In this document: one piece after another, positions 38,487 to 49,496 of the stretch
Position numbering within the stretch: the first letter of the stretch is position 1
How the letters are laid out: every line of letters starts with the position of its first letter
Source of the DNA: Nitrosospira sp. NpAV
GTDB lineage: Bacteria > Pseudomonadota > Gammaproteobacteria > Burkholderiales > Nitrosomonadaceae
Direction of reading: 5' to 3'
DNA length: 64,000 nucleotides
Assembly (NCBI RefSeq): GCF_000832065.1
Contig: NZ_JXQM01000001.1
Span: 310,001 to 374,000 of the forward strand
Translations under genes and position numbers: made by a program
Notes under the pieces: model-generated
The model's database searches: none
Seen by the model: the letters and a program-made list of their open reading frames with translations, nothing else
What the model was told of the DNA's origin: nothing

Positions 38487-38872
38487 ACCTTAAGGGCTCG
38501 GAATTGGAAATCAGGACTGGAAACAATCAAAAATTCGATCCAGCTCTGAAGCTATTCCAAACCAATTAGTTACAGGTGTCTGCGCGCACTGCATCCGACT
38601 AAAAATACAGTGCGTCGATACAATCTAACCCATTATTCCGCTTTCCTCAAACACGAGGCCCAAAAAAGCCACGCATTCGCTGAACGCGAAATATTTACTT
38701 CTTCCAAATTGTTAAAGAACGCAGGGAAAACATTATGAAAGCAAAGGTTGATGCAAAGCACCTCGCATGCTTCCTTTTATGATCCCCGAAATACAGCCGC
38801 TGGTTAAAAACCAGAAGTAAACGTTTTCGTTTACTTCTATTTTCTAAACTAATTAATCCCTGACCGCAGAAT
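38487..38872 (-). other. 23S-tRNA internal spacer with boxA
   Basis: This transcribed spacer between tRNA-Ala and 23S rRNA has no gene. It contains a boxA antitermination motif (complement 'GTTCTTTAACAATTTGG', 38703-38721), as expected before 23S rRNA. Confidence 0.75.
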
Positions 38873-38948
38873 TGGTGGAGGTGAACGGGATCGAACCGAT
38901 GACCCCCTGCTTGCAAAGCAGGTGCTCTCCCATCTGAGCTACACCCCC
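38873..38948 (-). tRNA. tRNA-Ala(TGC)
   Basis: A 76-base cloverleaf on the complement starting 'GGGGGTGTAGCTCAG', anticodon loop CTTTGCAAG with anticodon TGC, and encoded CCA at the 3' end. It lies in the 16S-23S spacer. Confidence 0.96.
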
Positions 38949-38954
38949 GTTAGC

Positions 38955-39031
<77 letters not shown>

Positions 39032-39151
39032 TGAACAGAGCTCAAAAATAAGGGCCGGGGCTTCTCGATTTTCCAGCCTCTACACCTGAGCCCCCAGCCC
39101 TGCTTTATAGAACAACCGATAGGTTGTGGACACTTGATCCGGAATCTTCTC

Positions 39152-40692
<1,541 letters not shown>

Positions 40693-40861
40693 TACTGGTA
40701 AAACTCTCGCTTGACGTGTTACTGCGATTCCGATTTCTATCAAGATAGGAGCCGGAATCTACATCGTGCGAGCACTTCAACTCTTAAGCTACCCGGTATT
40801 TTGTCTCGAAAGACGAAATAGTTCCGGGTGTCCCGGTCAAGTGCCCACACCTATCGGCTGT

Positions 40862-40876
40862 AAATTTTTAAAGAAC
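40862..40876 (-). promoter_or_regulatory. boxA-like antitermination element of the rRNA leader
   Basis: The complement reads 'GTTCTTTAAAAATTT', matching the boxA consensus bound by NusB/S10, about 170 bases before 16S rRNA. Confidence 0.7.
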
Positions 40877-40918
40877 GATGCCGGCTACAAACTTCAGGTA
40901 GACGCGACAGAAGGCGGC

Positions 40919-40946
40919 ATTATACAGATACCAGACAGAGGGTCAA
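40919..40946 (-). promoter_or_regulatory. rRNA operon sigma-70 promoter
   Basis: On the complement a -35 TTGACC (40941-40946) and a perfect -10 TATAAT (40919-40924) are separated by 16 bases. They are followed by a GC-rich discriminator (GCCGCC) typical of growth-rate-controlled rRNA promoters. It lies just after the tyrS stop. Confidence 0.8.
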
Positions 40947-40976
40947 GGGGTTTCTGGTACTTCCTTGCACTCTTTA

Positions 40977-42179
40977 TCAGGAGAGGATAATTCTGGCGAA
41001 TTTTCGTTTGCCTACTTGTACTACGGCGGTCTCTCCGCGACTTAGCTTGAGCGCTTTGTCGCCAACCTTTTCACCATTCAACTTGACACCACCTTGCTCG
41101 ATCATGCGCAATGCTTCAGTCGTACTGGCCGTTAATCCGGCTTGCTTGAGTACTTGAGCAATGAGCAATCCTTCGCTTCCAGTATGCAACACTTTCTCAA
41201 GAATGTCACCCGGTATCGCGCCGCGCCTGAAGCGTGCCTCGAAGTCAGCCAGTGCGATTTCCGCATCGTGTTTGCTGTGAAAACGCGCAACAACCTCTTG
41301 AGCGAACAGGACTTTGATGTCGCGCGGGTTGCGCCCCTGCCGCACCTCCTGCTGCCACTGACGCACAACACTGATCGGCTCAAACGACAATAACTCGATA
41401 TAACGCCACATCAGCTCATCGGAAACAGACATCAGCTTGCCGAATATCTCGGTGGGAGTCTCGGCGATGCCAATATAATTACCGGAGGATTTGGACATCT
41501 TATTGACCCCATCCAGCCCTTCCAGGAGTGGCATCGTGAGGACGCATTGCGGCGATTGCCCGAAATGCTTTTGCAGTTCCCGCCCCACCAGCAAATTGAA
41601 CTTCTGGTCGGTGCCTCCCAGCTCGATATCCGCTCGGAGGGCAACCGAGTCATAACCTTGAATGAGCGGATACAAAAATTCGTGAATCGCGATGGGCTTG
41701 TTACTTCCATAACGCTTGCCAAAATCGTCCCGCTCAAGCATGCGCGCAACGGTATGGGTGGCCGCCAGCTTGATCAGATCGGCGGCATTGAGCTTGTCCA
41801 TCCATGTGGAATTGAATACCACGTCAGTCTGCTCGGGCTTGAGTATCCGGAAAACTTGATCTGCATAGGATTGCGCATTCTCATCCACTTGTTCCCGAGT
41901 GAGGGCGGGACGAGTCGTGTTCTTGCCGCTGGGATCACCGATCATCCCGGTGAAATCGCCAATCAGGAACAAGGCGCGATGCCCTAAATCCTGCAGGTGA
42001 CGCATCTTGTTAAGCAGAACAGTGTGCCCAAGGTGCAAATCCGGGGCGGTGGGATCAAATCCAGCCTTGATCCTGAGCGGACGATCCAGGGCAAGCTTTT
42101 GCGCGAGCTCCTCTTCCACGAGGAGCTCGCTGCAGCCGCGCTTGATGATCTCCAGTTGTTCCGTTATTGGCCTGATCAC
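40977..42179 (-). CDS. tyrS: Tyrosyl-tRNA synthetase (TyrRZ type)
   Basis: A 400-residue class I aminoacyl-tRNA synthetase that charges tRNA-Tyr. HIGH-like motif '[13 protein letters not shown]', KMSKS motif '[12 protein letters not shown]', and a C-terminal S4 RNA-binding domain ('[17 protein letters not shown]'). Length and motifs fit the TyrZ-like subgroup. The start appears to be GTG at 42179 without a clear ribosome site. It lies upstream of the rRNA operon on the same strand. Confidence 0.95.
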   Translation of the reverse strand: MIRPITEQLEIIKRGCSELLVEEELAQKLALDRPLRIKAGFDPTAPDLHLGHTVLLNKMRHLQDLGHRALFLIGDFTGMIGDPSGKNTTRPALTREQVDENAQSYADQVFRILKPEQTDVVFNSTWMDKLNAADLIKLAATHTVARMLERDDFGKRYGSNKPIAIHEFLYPLIQGYDSVALRADIELGGTDQKFNLLVGRELQKHFGQSPQCVLTMPLLEGLDGVNKMSKSSGNYIGIAETPTEIFGKLMSVSDELMWRYIELLSFEPISVVRQWQQEVRQGRNPRDIKVLFAQEVVARFHSKHDAEIALADFEARFRRGAIPGDILEKVLHTGSEGLLIAQVLKQAGLTASTTEALRMIEQGGVKLNGEKVGDKALKLSRGETAVVQVGKRKFARIILS

Positions 42180-42197
42180 AGCGGCGCTTTGGGCATG

Positions 42198-42815
42198 CTA
42201 CCCATGGTTATCCGCCGCAAAACTCCAATTGATCAGTTTGTCGAGCACAGCATTGACATAATCCACGCGACGGTTCTGGTAATCAAGGTAGTAGGCATGC
42301 TCCCACACGTCTATGGTCAACAGCGGCTTTAATCCCTTGGTCAAGGGTAGATCCGCATTGCTTGTCTTGACCACCTTGAGCTTGTCGCCATCCTGCACCA
42401 GCCAGGCCCAGCCACTGCCGAATTGGGTCGTCGCCGCCGCCGCCAGTTCTTTTTTGCACGCTTCCACGGTATCGAAAGATGCTTCGATTTTTTTCTTCAA
42501 TGCCGCAGGAGGTTCGCCCCCGCCCTTTGGGGACAGGCTATTCCAGTAGAAAGTGTGATTCCAGATTTGCGCAGCATTGTTGAAAATACCGGCCTTATCC
42601 GCTTGGCCGGCTGTTGCGGCAATGACCTTTTCCAACGACAAATCCGCCAGCTCCGTACCCGCTACCAACTTGTTCAGATTATCGACATAAGTCTTGTGAT
42701 GCTTGCCGTAGTGAAAGCTCAGCGTATTGGCGGATATAACGGGGTCCAGCGCATTATCCGCGTAAGGCAAAGGCGGCAGAGTGTGGGGCGCACTTCCAGT
42801 TTTTTGATCGCTCAT
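42198..42815 (-). CDS. sodB: Superoxide dismutase, Fe type
   Basis: A 205-residue cytoplasmic enzyme converting superoxide to hydrogen peroxide and oxygen. Metal ligands are visible in '[15 protein letters not shown]', '[14 protein letters not shown]' and '[14 protein letters not shown]'. The [11 protein letters not shown] context favours iron over manganese. AGGAG precedes the ATG. The gene reads away from the DUF2130 gene across a ~300-bp intergenic region. Confidence 0.95.
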   Translation of the reverse strand: MSDQKTGSAPHTLPPLPYADNALDPVISANTLSFHYGKHHKTYVDNLNKLVAGTELADLSLEKVIAATAGQADKAGIFNNAAQIWNHTFYWNSLSPKGGGEPPAALKKKIEASFDTVEACKKELAAAATTQFGSGWAWLVQDGDKLKVVKTSNADLPLTKGLKPLLTIDVWEHAYYLDYQNRRVDYVNAVLDKLINWSFAADNHG

Positions 42816-43119
42816 TGTTTTCGCTCCTATGTGGTGACATGAAAAATATCCGTTCCATTGCTCTTATGTGGAAACGCAACGAATCGAACCCATATAAACA
42901 ACACTTGAAGGGAAAGAGTTGATGCGTGATTGACCATGCATCCGGTCAGGCAATATGAAAGCAAGTATATCCGAAAATAGCATGCCACCGCACTTGAGAC
43001 CGGCGCAGAAACTAAACCTTGCGACGGTGCCGCCGCCTGCAACCCGGTTTAACCTATAATCGGAACATCAAATCCGCTTTCATAGAGACAGAAGCGGCGA
43101 ATCCATCCCAGGAACAAGC
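42816..43119. other. Divergent intergenic region sodB / DUF2130 gene
   Basis: A 304-bp gap between divergently transcribed genes, expected to hold both promoters. A repeated 'CCACATA' occurs in the sodB leader (near 42826 and 42866). No coding sequence is supported. Confidence 0.5.
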
Positions 43120-44403
43120 ATGACGGAACCCATCATTACCTGCCCTCACTGCAAAACCGAAATCCGGCTCACCGAGTCGCTTGCCGCACCGCTGCTAGCC
43201 GCCACGCGCAAGCAGTTCGAGCAGCAGCTTTTGCGGAAAGATGACGAGATCGCGAGACGCGAACTCAGCATGCGGGAAAAAGAGAGAGAAATGACAGAGG
43301 CGAAACGCACCCTGGATACCCAGGTAGCCGATCGAGTCGCCGCGCAGTTGAATATCGAACGTGTTCGCGTTATTGCCGAAGAGTCCAGAAAAGCGAGGCT
43401 TGCCAGCGCCGTCGAGCTGGAAAACAAGATACGGGAGCTCGCGGAGCTTCAGGAAGTACTCAAAGGTCGCGACGAGAAGCTCGCCGCGGCGCAAAAAGTA
43501 CAAGCCGATCTTACCAAAAAACAACGGGAGCTCGATGATGCCAGACGCGAATTCGAACTTACTGTGGAAAAACGCATACAGGACGGACTCGGCGAAGTAC
43601 GCGCGAAGGCCAGGCAAGAAGCGGAGGAGGGACTTAAGCTCAAGGTGATGGAAAAAGATCAGACGATTGCATCCATGCAGCAAAAGATTGAAGAGCTGAA
43701 GCGCAGGGCCGAGCAGGGATCGCAGCAGCTTCAGGGAGAAGTGCAGGAGCTGGCGCTCGAAAACCTGCTGCGTGCCAAATTCCCGTTCGATGCGATCGAG
43801 CCGGTACCCAAGGGCGATTACGGCGGGGATGTATTACATCGTGTCGTCGGCACGGAGGGCCAGTTCAGCGGCACCATTCTTTGGGAAACCAAGCGCACCC
43901 GGAACTGGAGCGATATGTGGCTCGCCAAACTGCGGGAAGATCAGCGTACCGCCAAAGCGGAAATCGCCGTAATCGTGAGCCAAACGTTGCCAAAGGGCGT
44001 TGAAACCTTTGAAATGGTTGAGGGCATCTGGGTAACGCATCCTCGCGCCGCGCTGCCTGTAGCGCTTATCCTGCGCCAATCATTGCTGGAGATCGCCCTG
44101 GCGCGGCAATCCTCGGAAGGTCTGCAAACCAAAACGGAGATGGTCTACCAGTATCTCACCGGACCGCGTTTCCGCCAGCGCGTTGAGGCCATCGTCGAAG
44201 CGTTTTCCACCATGCAGGACGATCTCGATAAGGAACGCAAGGTGATAATGAAGCAATGGGCGAAGCGCGAAGAGCAGATTATGCGTGTTATGGGTGCAAC
44301 GGTGGGTATGTATGGGGATTTGCAGGGGATCGCGGGCAAATCGCTGCAGGAGATCGAGGGACTTGAATTGAAGAGTCTGGGCCTGAACGACGAGCATTTG
44401 TAA
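43120..44403 (+). CDS. DUF2130 domain protein
   Basis: A 427-residue protein. A zinc-ribbon-like start ('ITCPHCKTEIRLTE', only one CxxC) precedes a long coiled coil (about 25-205; Glu/Lys/Arg-rich heptads). The C-terminal DUF2130 domain follows ('LRAKFPFDAIEPVPKGDYGG', 'GTILWETKRTRNWSDMWLAK'), which resembles nuclease-type folds in its 'WETKRT' core. Cellular role unknown. It appears monocistronic. Confidence 0.85.
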   Translation: MTEPIITCPHCKTEIRLTESLAAPLLAATRKQFEQQLLRKDDEIARRELSMREKEREMTEAKRTLDTQVADRVAAQLNIERVRVIAEESRKARLASAVELENKIRELAELQEVLKGRDEKLAAAQKVQADLTKKQRELDDARREFELTVEKRIQDGLGEVRAKARQEAEEGLKLKVMEKDQTIASMQQKIEELKRRAEQGSQQLQGEVQELALENLLRAKFPFDAIEPVPKGDYGGDVLHRVVGTEGQFSGTILWETKRTRNWSDMWLAKLREDQRTAKAEIAVIVSQTLPKGVETFEMVEGIWVTHPRAALPVALILRQSLLEIALARQSSEGLQTKTEMVYQYLTGPRFRQRVEAIVEAFSTMQDDLDKERKVIMKQWAKREEQIMRVMGATVGMYGDLQGIAGKSLQEIEGLELKSLGLNDEHL

Positions 44404-44480
44404 TAATTTCTTCCAGCGAACCCATAAACGCTGCGCTCTTTGCCGTCCGCTGAATCGACTCAAACGTTAGGCCATTTTTG

Positions 44481-44777
44481 ATGCGTACCGAATACATTCT
44501 GGAGCTGTGCGACGCCTCAGGCGAACACAAGCCAATTGCCCGATTCCGGTCATCAACCCCGTTTATGGCGGTGCATGCCGGCGACCGCTTCGATGATACA
44601 GGATGGGAAAGATTGGATGGAGTGGGAGTCATTGCTTCGCTAGAACAGCCAAGGCGATATTCGGTTCATTCAGTCAAGCATCTCATTTTGCCAAGTGCCG
44701 ACAGACTGGTTGTAAAATATTGCCTGAACTTAGCGCCCTATACTGGACCCCGCTCTCCGGTGTGGGGTGACGACTGA
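44481..44777 (+). CDS. Small hypothetical protein
   Basis: About 98 residues starting 'MRTEYILELCDASGE'. No domain is recognised; the sequence looks like a small soluble beta-rich protein ('IARFRSSTPFMAVHAGDRFD'). It lies 31 bp upstream of the ECF sigma factor gene on the same strand. No clear ribosome site is visible, so the gene is plausible but not certain. Confidence 0.5.
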   Translation: MRTEYILELCDASGEHKPIARFRSSTPFMAVHAGDRFDDTGWERLDGVGVIASLEQPRRYSVHSVKHLILPSADRLVVKYCLNLAPYTGPRSPVWGDD

Positions 44778-44808
44778 CAATCTCCTGACTACGGAAGGCG
44801 GGGTTCTG

Positions 44809-46059
44809 ATGCAACATGAGAATGTTCCCCAACGCGCGCGCGAGACGGTAGACGCCATCTACCGTTCCCACTCACGCCACATCTTTGCTACGCTGATCCG
44901 CCTCCTCGGCGACTTCGATGTCGCCGAGGAGGCGCTGCATGATGCCTTCAGGGCCGCGTTGGAGCAATGGCCGCGTGACGGTGTGCCAGCCAAGCCGCAG
45001 GCATGGCTCGTTTCAACAGGCCGCTTCAAGGCAATCGATGGCATACGCAGAAGAGCCCGATTCGAGCCGTTGCCGGACGACTTGGCAGAACGGCTGGCAG
45101 CCGACAGCGGCGATGAGCTGGATGGTGAAGGGGTAGAGGATGACCGGCTTAGACTTATCTTCACCTGCTGCCATCCTGCCCTGTCTCCAGACGCTCAAGT
45201 GGCGCTCACTTTGCGCGAGGTATGCGGCCTCACGACCGAAGAGATCGCCCGTGCCTTCCTGACCGCCGCACCCACGCTGGCCCAGCGTATCGTGCGCGCC
45301 AAGGCGAAAATCCGCGATGCGCGCATTCCCTATCAGGTGCCTTCACCGGCCGAGCTGCCGGATCGAGTGGACAGCGTGCTGCGGGTGATCTATCTGGTAT
45401 ACAACGAAGGTTATTCCGCGTCATCGGGCGGAGCGCTGATGCGTTCCGATCTCTCGGGTGAGGCGATCCGCGTAGGCAGACTATTGATTGAATTGCTGCC
45501 GGAGGCCGAGGCGCTGGGACTTCTTGCGCTGATGCTGCTGCAGGAATCGCGGCGCGCGGCGCGCAGTGCGCCGAACGGCGATCTGATCCTGCTGGATGAT
45601 CAGGATCGTTCACTCTGGAACATGGATTACATTACGGAAGGATCGGCGCTGGTGGAACGGGCGCTATCGTCGCGCCGGTTCGGCCCGTACGCCCTTCAAG
45701 CCGCGATCGCGGCCGTCCACGCCAACGCGCCCTACGCTGCGGCGACGGACTGGGCTGAAATCACCAGCCTCTACGATATACTGCTGCGCACCGATTCATC
45801 GCCTGTGATCGAACTGAATCGCGCCGTGGCGGTGGCCATGCGTGACGGACCCCTGCCAGGCCTGGCACTCATTGATGCCATCCTGACGCGGGGCGATCTC
45901 GCCGACTACCATCTGGCACACTCGGCACGCGCCGACTTGTGCCGGCGGCTCGGACGGACGAAAGAAGCCCGGGCCTCCTACGAACGCGCCTATAGTCTCG
46001 CCCGCCAGGAACCCGAACGACGGTTTCTTGAACGCAGATTATGCGAATTGCGGGATTGA
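44809..46059 (+). CDS. ECF42-type RNA polymerase sigma factor with C-terminal extension
   Basis: About 416 residues. Sigma region 2 ('VDAIYRSHSRHIFATLIRLL', 'GDFDVAEEALHDAFRAALEQ') and region 4 ('LTLREVCGLTTEEIARAFLT', 'TLAQRIVRAKAKI') are followed by a ~220-residue helical, TPR-like extension ('VIYLVYNEGYSASSGG', 'ALQAAIAAVHANAPYAAATD', 'PVIELNRAVAVAMRDGPLPG'). This architecture, with neighbouring DGPF proteins, is that of group ECF42, which lacks an anti-sigma factor and is thought to be controlled through its C-terminal domain. GGAAGG lies ten bases upstream of the ATG at 44809. Confidence 0.9.
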   Translation: MQHENVPQRARETVDAIYRSHSRHIFATLIRLLGDFDVAEEALHDAFRAALEQWPRDGVPAKPQAWLVSTGRFKAIDGIRRRARFEPLPDDLAERLAADSGDELDGEGVEDDRLRLIFTCCHPALSPDAQVALTLREVCGLTTEEIARAFLTAAPTLAQRIVRAKAKIRDARIPYQVPSPAELPDRVDSVLRVIYLVYNEGYSASSGGALMRSDLSGEAIRVGRLLIELLPEAEALGLLALMLLQESRRAARSAPNGDLILLDDQDRSLWNMDYITEGSALVERALSSRRFGPYALQAAIAAVHANAPYAAATDWAEITSLYDILLRTDSSPVIELNRAVAVAMRDGPLPGLALIDAILTRGDLADYHLAHSARADLCRRLGRTKEARASYERAYSLARQEPERRFLERRLCELRD

Positions 46060-46218
46060 AACAGTTCCCCGCCACGCCTGTGGAGCTTTGGAGAGCGACC
46101 CGATTATCGCCCCCGTCCAAGAAAAAAAATCTCGCGCATGCTCCCGATGTCGAATTTGGACCTTGCCGAACGACTACACGATATTCAACCAGTTTTCACG
46201 CCAAACCGGGGGTTGCCC

Positions 46219-46587
46219 ATGAAGTACCTATGCCTAATCTGTGCCGAAACCGTCATGGAACAGATGACAGAAGCCGCAGCGGAACAGCACTACGAAGAAT
46301 ACGCCGAATTCACGAAAGCCATCAGGGAAAGCGGTCACTTTCTCGGCTGCAACCGGCTGCAACCTCCTGACGCCGCGATTACGGTCCGGGTTAGGCAAGG
46401 CAAGATCACGACGACTGACGGCCCCTTTGTGGAGACCAAGGAACAATTGGGGGGCTACTATGTCATCGAGGCCAAGGATCTGAACGAGGCAATACAGATA
46501 GCCTCCCGGATTCCGGGGGTGCGGATCGGATGCGTCGAAGTGCGGCCCATCGCCGAAGACGAACGGACGCTGCGCGCGCTGGGATAA
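46219..46587 (+). CDS. DGPF/YCII-family protein (first)
   Basis: A 122-residue YCII-related protein with the DGPF motif in 'TTDGPFVETKEQLGGYYVIE'. Such proteins accompany ECF42 sigma factors and are thought to be part of their regulon or signalling; their biochemical activity is unknown. The start at 46219 matches the family N-terminus ('MKYLCLICAE'). Confidence 0.88.
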   Translation: MKYLCLICAETVMEQMTEAAAEQHYEEYAEFTKAIRESGHFLGCNRLQPPDAAITVRVRQGKITTTDGPFVETKEQLGGYYVIEAKDLNEAIQIASRIPGVRIGCVEVRPIAEDERTLRALG

Positions 46588-46711
46588 ATAATTTTGGAGG
46601 CACCGTGATCCGAGCAGCACCCGTCGTTCGGCTATATGGTGCAGGTAAAGTACAAATAAGCTTGAACTTCCAGTTGGAATTTGAACACTCAACCTTTAAA
46701 GGAGAATGATC

Positions 46712-47188
46712 ATGGCTACAAAAATCAAACCCATCCCGGAGGGTTACCACACGCTTACCGCATACCTGACGGTCCGGGGAGCGTCCGATGCAATTGAATT
46801 CTATAAAAAAGCCTTTGGCGCCACCGAGTTATTCCGCCTGAACATGCCAGATGGAAAAATAGCCCATGGTGAATTCAAAATTGGCGATTCAATGTTCATG
46901 ATCTCGGATGAAAACCCGGAATGGGGCATCGCTTCCCCTGAAAAGCTGGGAGGCAGTCCGGTAGCCCTCCATCTCTATGTTGCCGATGCCGACGCCACTT
47001 TTTCGGATGCAATCAAGGCAGGAGCCAAGGAAACGATGCCTCTCGCAAATCAATTCTGGGGAGATCGCATGGGCAAAGTCGTCGATCCTTTTGGCCATCA
47101 ATGGCTCATCGCCACGCACATTGAAGATGTTAATCCGAGTGAGTTCCAAAGCAGGATGGAGGCACACTGCGCGGCAGATAAGGCGTAA
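46712..47188 (+). CDS. VOC superfamily protein (PhnB/glyoxalase-like)
   Basis: A 158-residue protein of two beta-alpha-beta-beta-beta modules ('HTLTAYLTVRGASDAIEFYK', 'PVALHLYVADADATFSDAIK', 'DRMGKVVDPFGHQWLIATHI') typical of PhnB-like vicinal-oxygen-chelate proteins. AAAGGAG lies seven bases before the ATG at 46712 (46706 is an alternative). Part of the ECF42-linked cluster; substrate unknown. Confidence 0.88.
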   Translation: MATKIKPIPEGYHTLTAYLTVRGASDAIEFYKKAFGATELFRLNMPDGKIAHGEFKIGDSMFMISDENPEWGIASPEKLGGSPVALHLYVADADATFSDAIKAGAKETMPLANQFWGDRMGKVVDPFGHQWLIATHIEDVNPSEFQSRMEAHCAADKA

Positions 47189-47324
47189 GCCGATGGCACA
47201 GCCAAGGGAAGCGGATGGACGTTATAGGCAATCTGCCCTTTCGCTCAAGCGGGAGTTCCCCGACTATTGTAAATTTCCACGCTTTCGCGCCGCCGAACCG
47301 GGCAGCGTTACTACGGAGGTAAGC

Positions 47325-47681
47325 ATGAAATACATGTTGCTGATTTATGGTGATGAAACTGCATTGAACGAGTCCGAACGGGAAGCATGCTACGTGGAAT
47401 CCACTCAACTCGCACAAGAGATCAAATCGAAGGGACAGTATCTGGCCGCCAATCCCTTGTACCCAACCGCTTCGGCAACCAGCGTGCGGATGCGCGAAGG
47501 CAAACGGCTCGTGACGGACGGTCCATTCGCCGAGACACGTGAACAACTGGGCGGTTACTTCCTGATCGACGCCAGGGATCTGGACGAGGCGATCGGCGTC
47601 GCCACGCGAATTCCCATGGCACGCAAGGGTACCGTCGAGATCCGGCCGGTGATCGAGATCGCCGGTCTGCCGGCTGGTTAG
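47325..47681 (+). CDS. DGPF/YCII-family protein (second)
   Basis: A 118-residue paralogue of the protein at 46219, with 'VTDGPFAETREQLGGYFLID' and the family start 'MKYMLLIYGDE'. A strong GGAGG (47315-47319) sets the start. Two DGPF genes downstream of one ECF42 gene are common. Confidence 0.9.
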   Translation: MKYMLLIYGDETALNESEREACYVESTQLAQEIKSKGQYLAANPLYPTASATSVRMREGKRLVTDGPFAETREQLGGYFLIDARDLDEAIGVATRIPMARKGTVEIRPVIEIAGLPAG

Positions 47682-47784
47682 CTCCGCGGCGGGCAAAATT
47701 ACCAAACGTTAATCAGAAAAAACCCTGGCTGCCACATCGATCCCGTAGAAGTATTGATAAATGACTAACCCATAGGAGATGACC

Positions 47785-48167
47785 ATGAAGGTAGAACCGC
47801 AGAAAGAGCATGAGTGGCTGCATCAGCTTGTAGGTGAATGGACCTATGAAAGCGAATGTCCGACGGCGGCATGGCGGCAACGTTGATGACGCTTGGCTAT
47901 GATCCACAGAAGAAACAATACCAGGGAACCTGGCTGGGATCGATGATGACCCACCTGTGGGTTTATGCCGGCTCGCTGGACGCGGAAAAAAAAGTGCTGA
48001 CGCTCAATACCGAGGGCCCAACCTTCACGGAAGAGGGAAAACTGGCAAAATACAAGGATGTAATCGAGATAAAGAGCCCCGACCACCGGGTGCTGACGTC
48101 ACATATGCTGGGCGATGACGGCAAGTGGCGTCAAATCATGACGGCAAACTACCGGCGAAAGACATAA
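47785..48167 (+). pseudogene. DUF1579 protein gene broken by internal deletion
   Basis: The N-terminus 'EHEWLHQLVGEWTYESE' is in one frame and ends at a TGA near 47886. The C-terminal two thirds ('MAATLMTLGYDPQKKQYQGT', 'LNTEGPTFTEEGKLAKYKDV', 'VLTSHMLGDDGKWRQIMTAN') continue in another frame. Comparison with the usual DUF1579 layout indicates that roughly 35-40 codons are missing at about 47855, with a frame change. The C-terminal part could still be read from an ATG at 47856 (103 codons), but no ribosome site is visible there. Confidence 0.8.
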
Positions 48168-48377
48168 CGGCCCAAGCGCAACGCCTTGATCGGACCGTCG
48201 AAGGCCAGAAAGGCCTATCAAGATGGCGGAGTCGAACGAGTGGCAAGACGCCACGCCTGATTGGGGCATAATACCGGCTTGGCACGACAATCGGCGCTTG
48301 CCGCTTGAGCGCCGGCATGTTGTTAACGCCGTGCTGGCGGATATTTATCGTGCAATGAATTTTTCGAAAGGAAACCC

Positions 48378-48785
48378 ATGGCCACCAAAATTTTCGTGAA
48401 TCTCCCCGTAAGAAACCTCAAAAAGTCTGTCGCATTTTTTACCAAGCTGGGCTTCACTTTCAATCCCGAGTTTACCGACGAAACCGCCACTTGCATGATC
48501 GTAAGCGAGGACATATTCGTCATGTTACTGACTCGGGAAAAATTTGAGACTTTTACTCTCAAGGAAATTTGTGATGCCACGAAAAGCACGGAGGTTCTCG
48601 TTTGCTTGACCTGCGAGAACCGGAAGGAAGTCGACGACATGGTTCGCAAAGCCGTCGCCGCTGGCGGAGCCGCTCCCATGGACGCGGGCGACTATGGCTT
48701 TATGTATCAGCATGGCTTCGAGGATCTGGACGGACATCTTTGGGAACTAATCTACATGGAACCGAACGCAGCAGACCAAGGCTAA
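48378..48785 (+). CDS. VOC superfamily protein (glyoxalase/bleomycin-resistance-like)
   Basis: A 135-residue protein with the lactoylglutathione-lyase-like fold: 'FVNLPVRNLKKSVAFFTKLG' at the start and 'FMYQHGFEDLDGHLWELIYM' at the end, carrying the typical His and Glu metal ligands. GAAAGGAAA precedes the ATG. Last gene of the ECF42-linked group. Confidence 0.88.
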   Translation: MATKIFVNLPVRNLKKSVAFFTKLGFTFNPEFTDETATCMIVSEDIFVMLLTREKFETFTLKEICDATKSTEVLVCLTCENRKEVDDMVRKAVAAGGAAPMDAGDYGFMYQHGFEDLDGHLWELIYMEPNAADQG

Positions 48786-48872
48786 GGCCCGCTGCTTGGT
48801 GCTCACATGGGTTCTTCTGCTCGCTCGCAACGCCGCTTCGTTATATTTCAAGACGCCGCTGGCGGCGGGCAA

Positions 48873-49304
48873 TTACGCTCCGTAAAGATCCACCAGTTGC
48901 TTATCCGGATAGCGCTCCATTTGATATCTTAACCATAATCTGCCGCCGATGTGCAGTGCCAGCGTATCCGCGTTGAACTGCAAGACCGGGTTTTCCATCT
49001 CGCTCGTAGTTTGGCGGAAAAGTTGCAGCCATCGTTCGAACAATTCGGCAGAAAGTCCCGGCAGAGCTACATGCTTGGGCATGGGCGCGCCCCGGAAACG
49101 GTTGGTTCCGCGCAGTTTCATTGACCAGAAATTGATCATCTGTACGAAATGCGCGTCCCAGTCGGTAACATGCCCTTCAAAGATCGGACCCAGCAACGGA
49201 TCTTTTCTGGCCCTTGTATAAAAGGCGTGGACCAGCCAAGAAATCTCCTCCTCGGTACAAAGATCGGGATGAGGTGCTAAAAACTCGGGTTGTGACATAT
49301 TCAT
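48873..49304 (-). CDS. Group III truncated haemoglobin
   Basis: About 143 residues with a 2-on-2 globin pattern of the group III type ('EEEISWLVHAFYTRARKDPL', 'FWSMKLRGTNRFRG', 'PMPKHVALPGLSAELFERWL'). The His in 'PKHVAL' is the likely proximal haem ligand. Such proteins bind oxygen or nitric oxide. ATG 49304 is chosen; a GTG at 49328 would add eight residues, and neither has a clear ribosome site. Confidence 0.85.
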   Translation of the reverse strand: MNMSQPEFLAPHPDLCTEEEISWLVHAFYTRARKDPLLGPIFEGHVTDWDAHFVQMINFWSMKLRGTNRFRGAPMPKHVALPGLSAELFERWLQLFRQTTSEMENPVLQFNADTLALHIGGRLWLRYQMERYPDKQLVDLYGA

Positions 49305-49496
49305 AGTCGATTTAAAGACAAGATTCACCGCTGTCAGCGGATGCGGTTGTTGGTCAAAAGAGCCTGATCCACGGATCGGATCGATATTAGGATATTACAT
49401 GAACAATGATAGCATTGTACTTTAAACATAAAAAAATGTCACAAGTTATTTTTAAGCAAGCGTCCCAGGCGAATTGGAGGCCGGTTTAAGGCTCCC

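Noticed and set aside
47856-48167. Independent 103-codon gene
   Set aside because: It is the C-terminal part of a DUF1579 gene whose N-terminus lies just upstream in another frame, with no ribosome site of its own.
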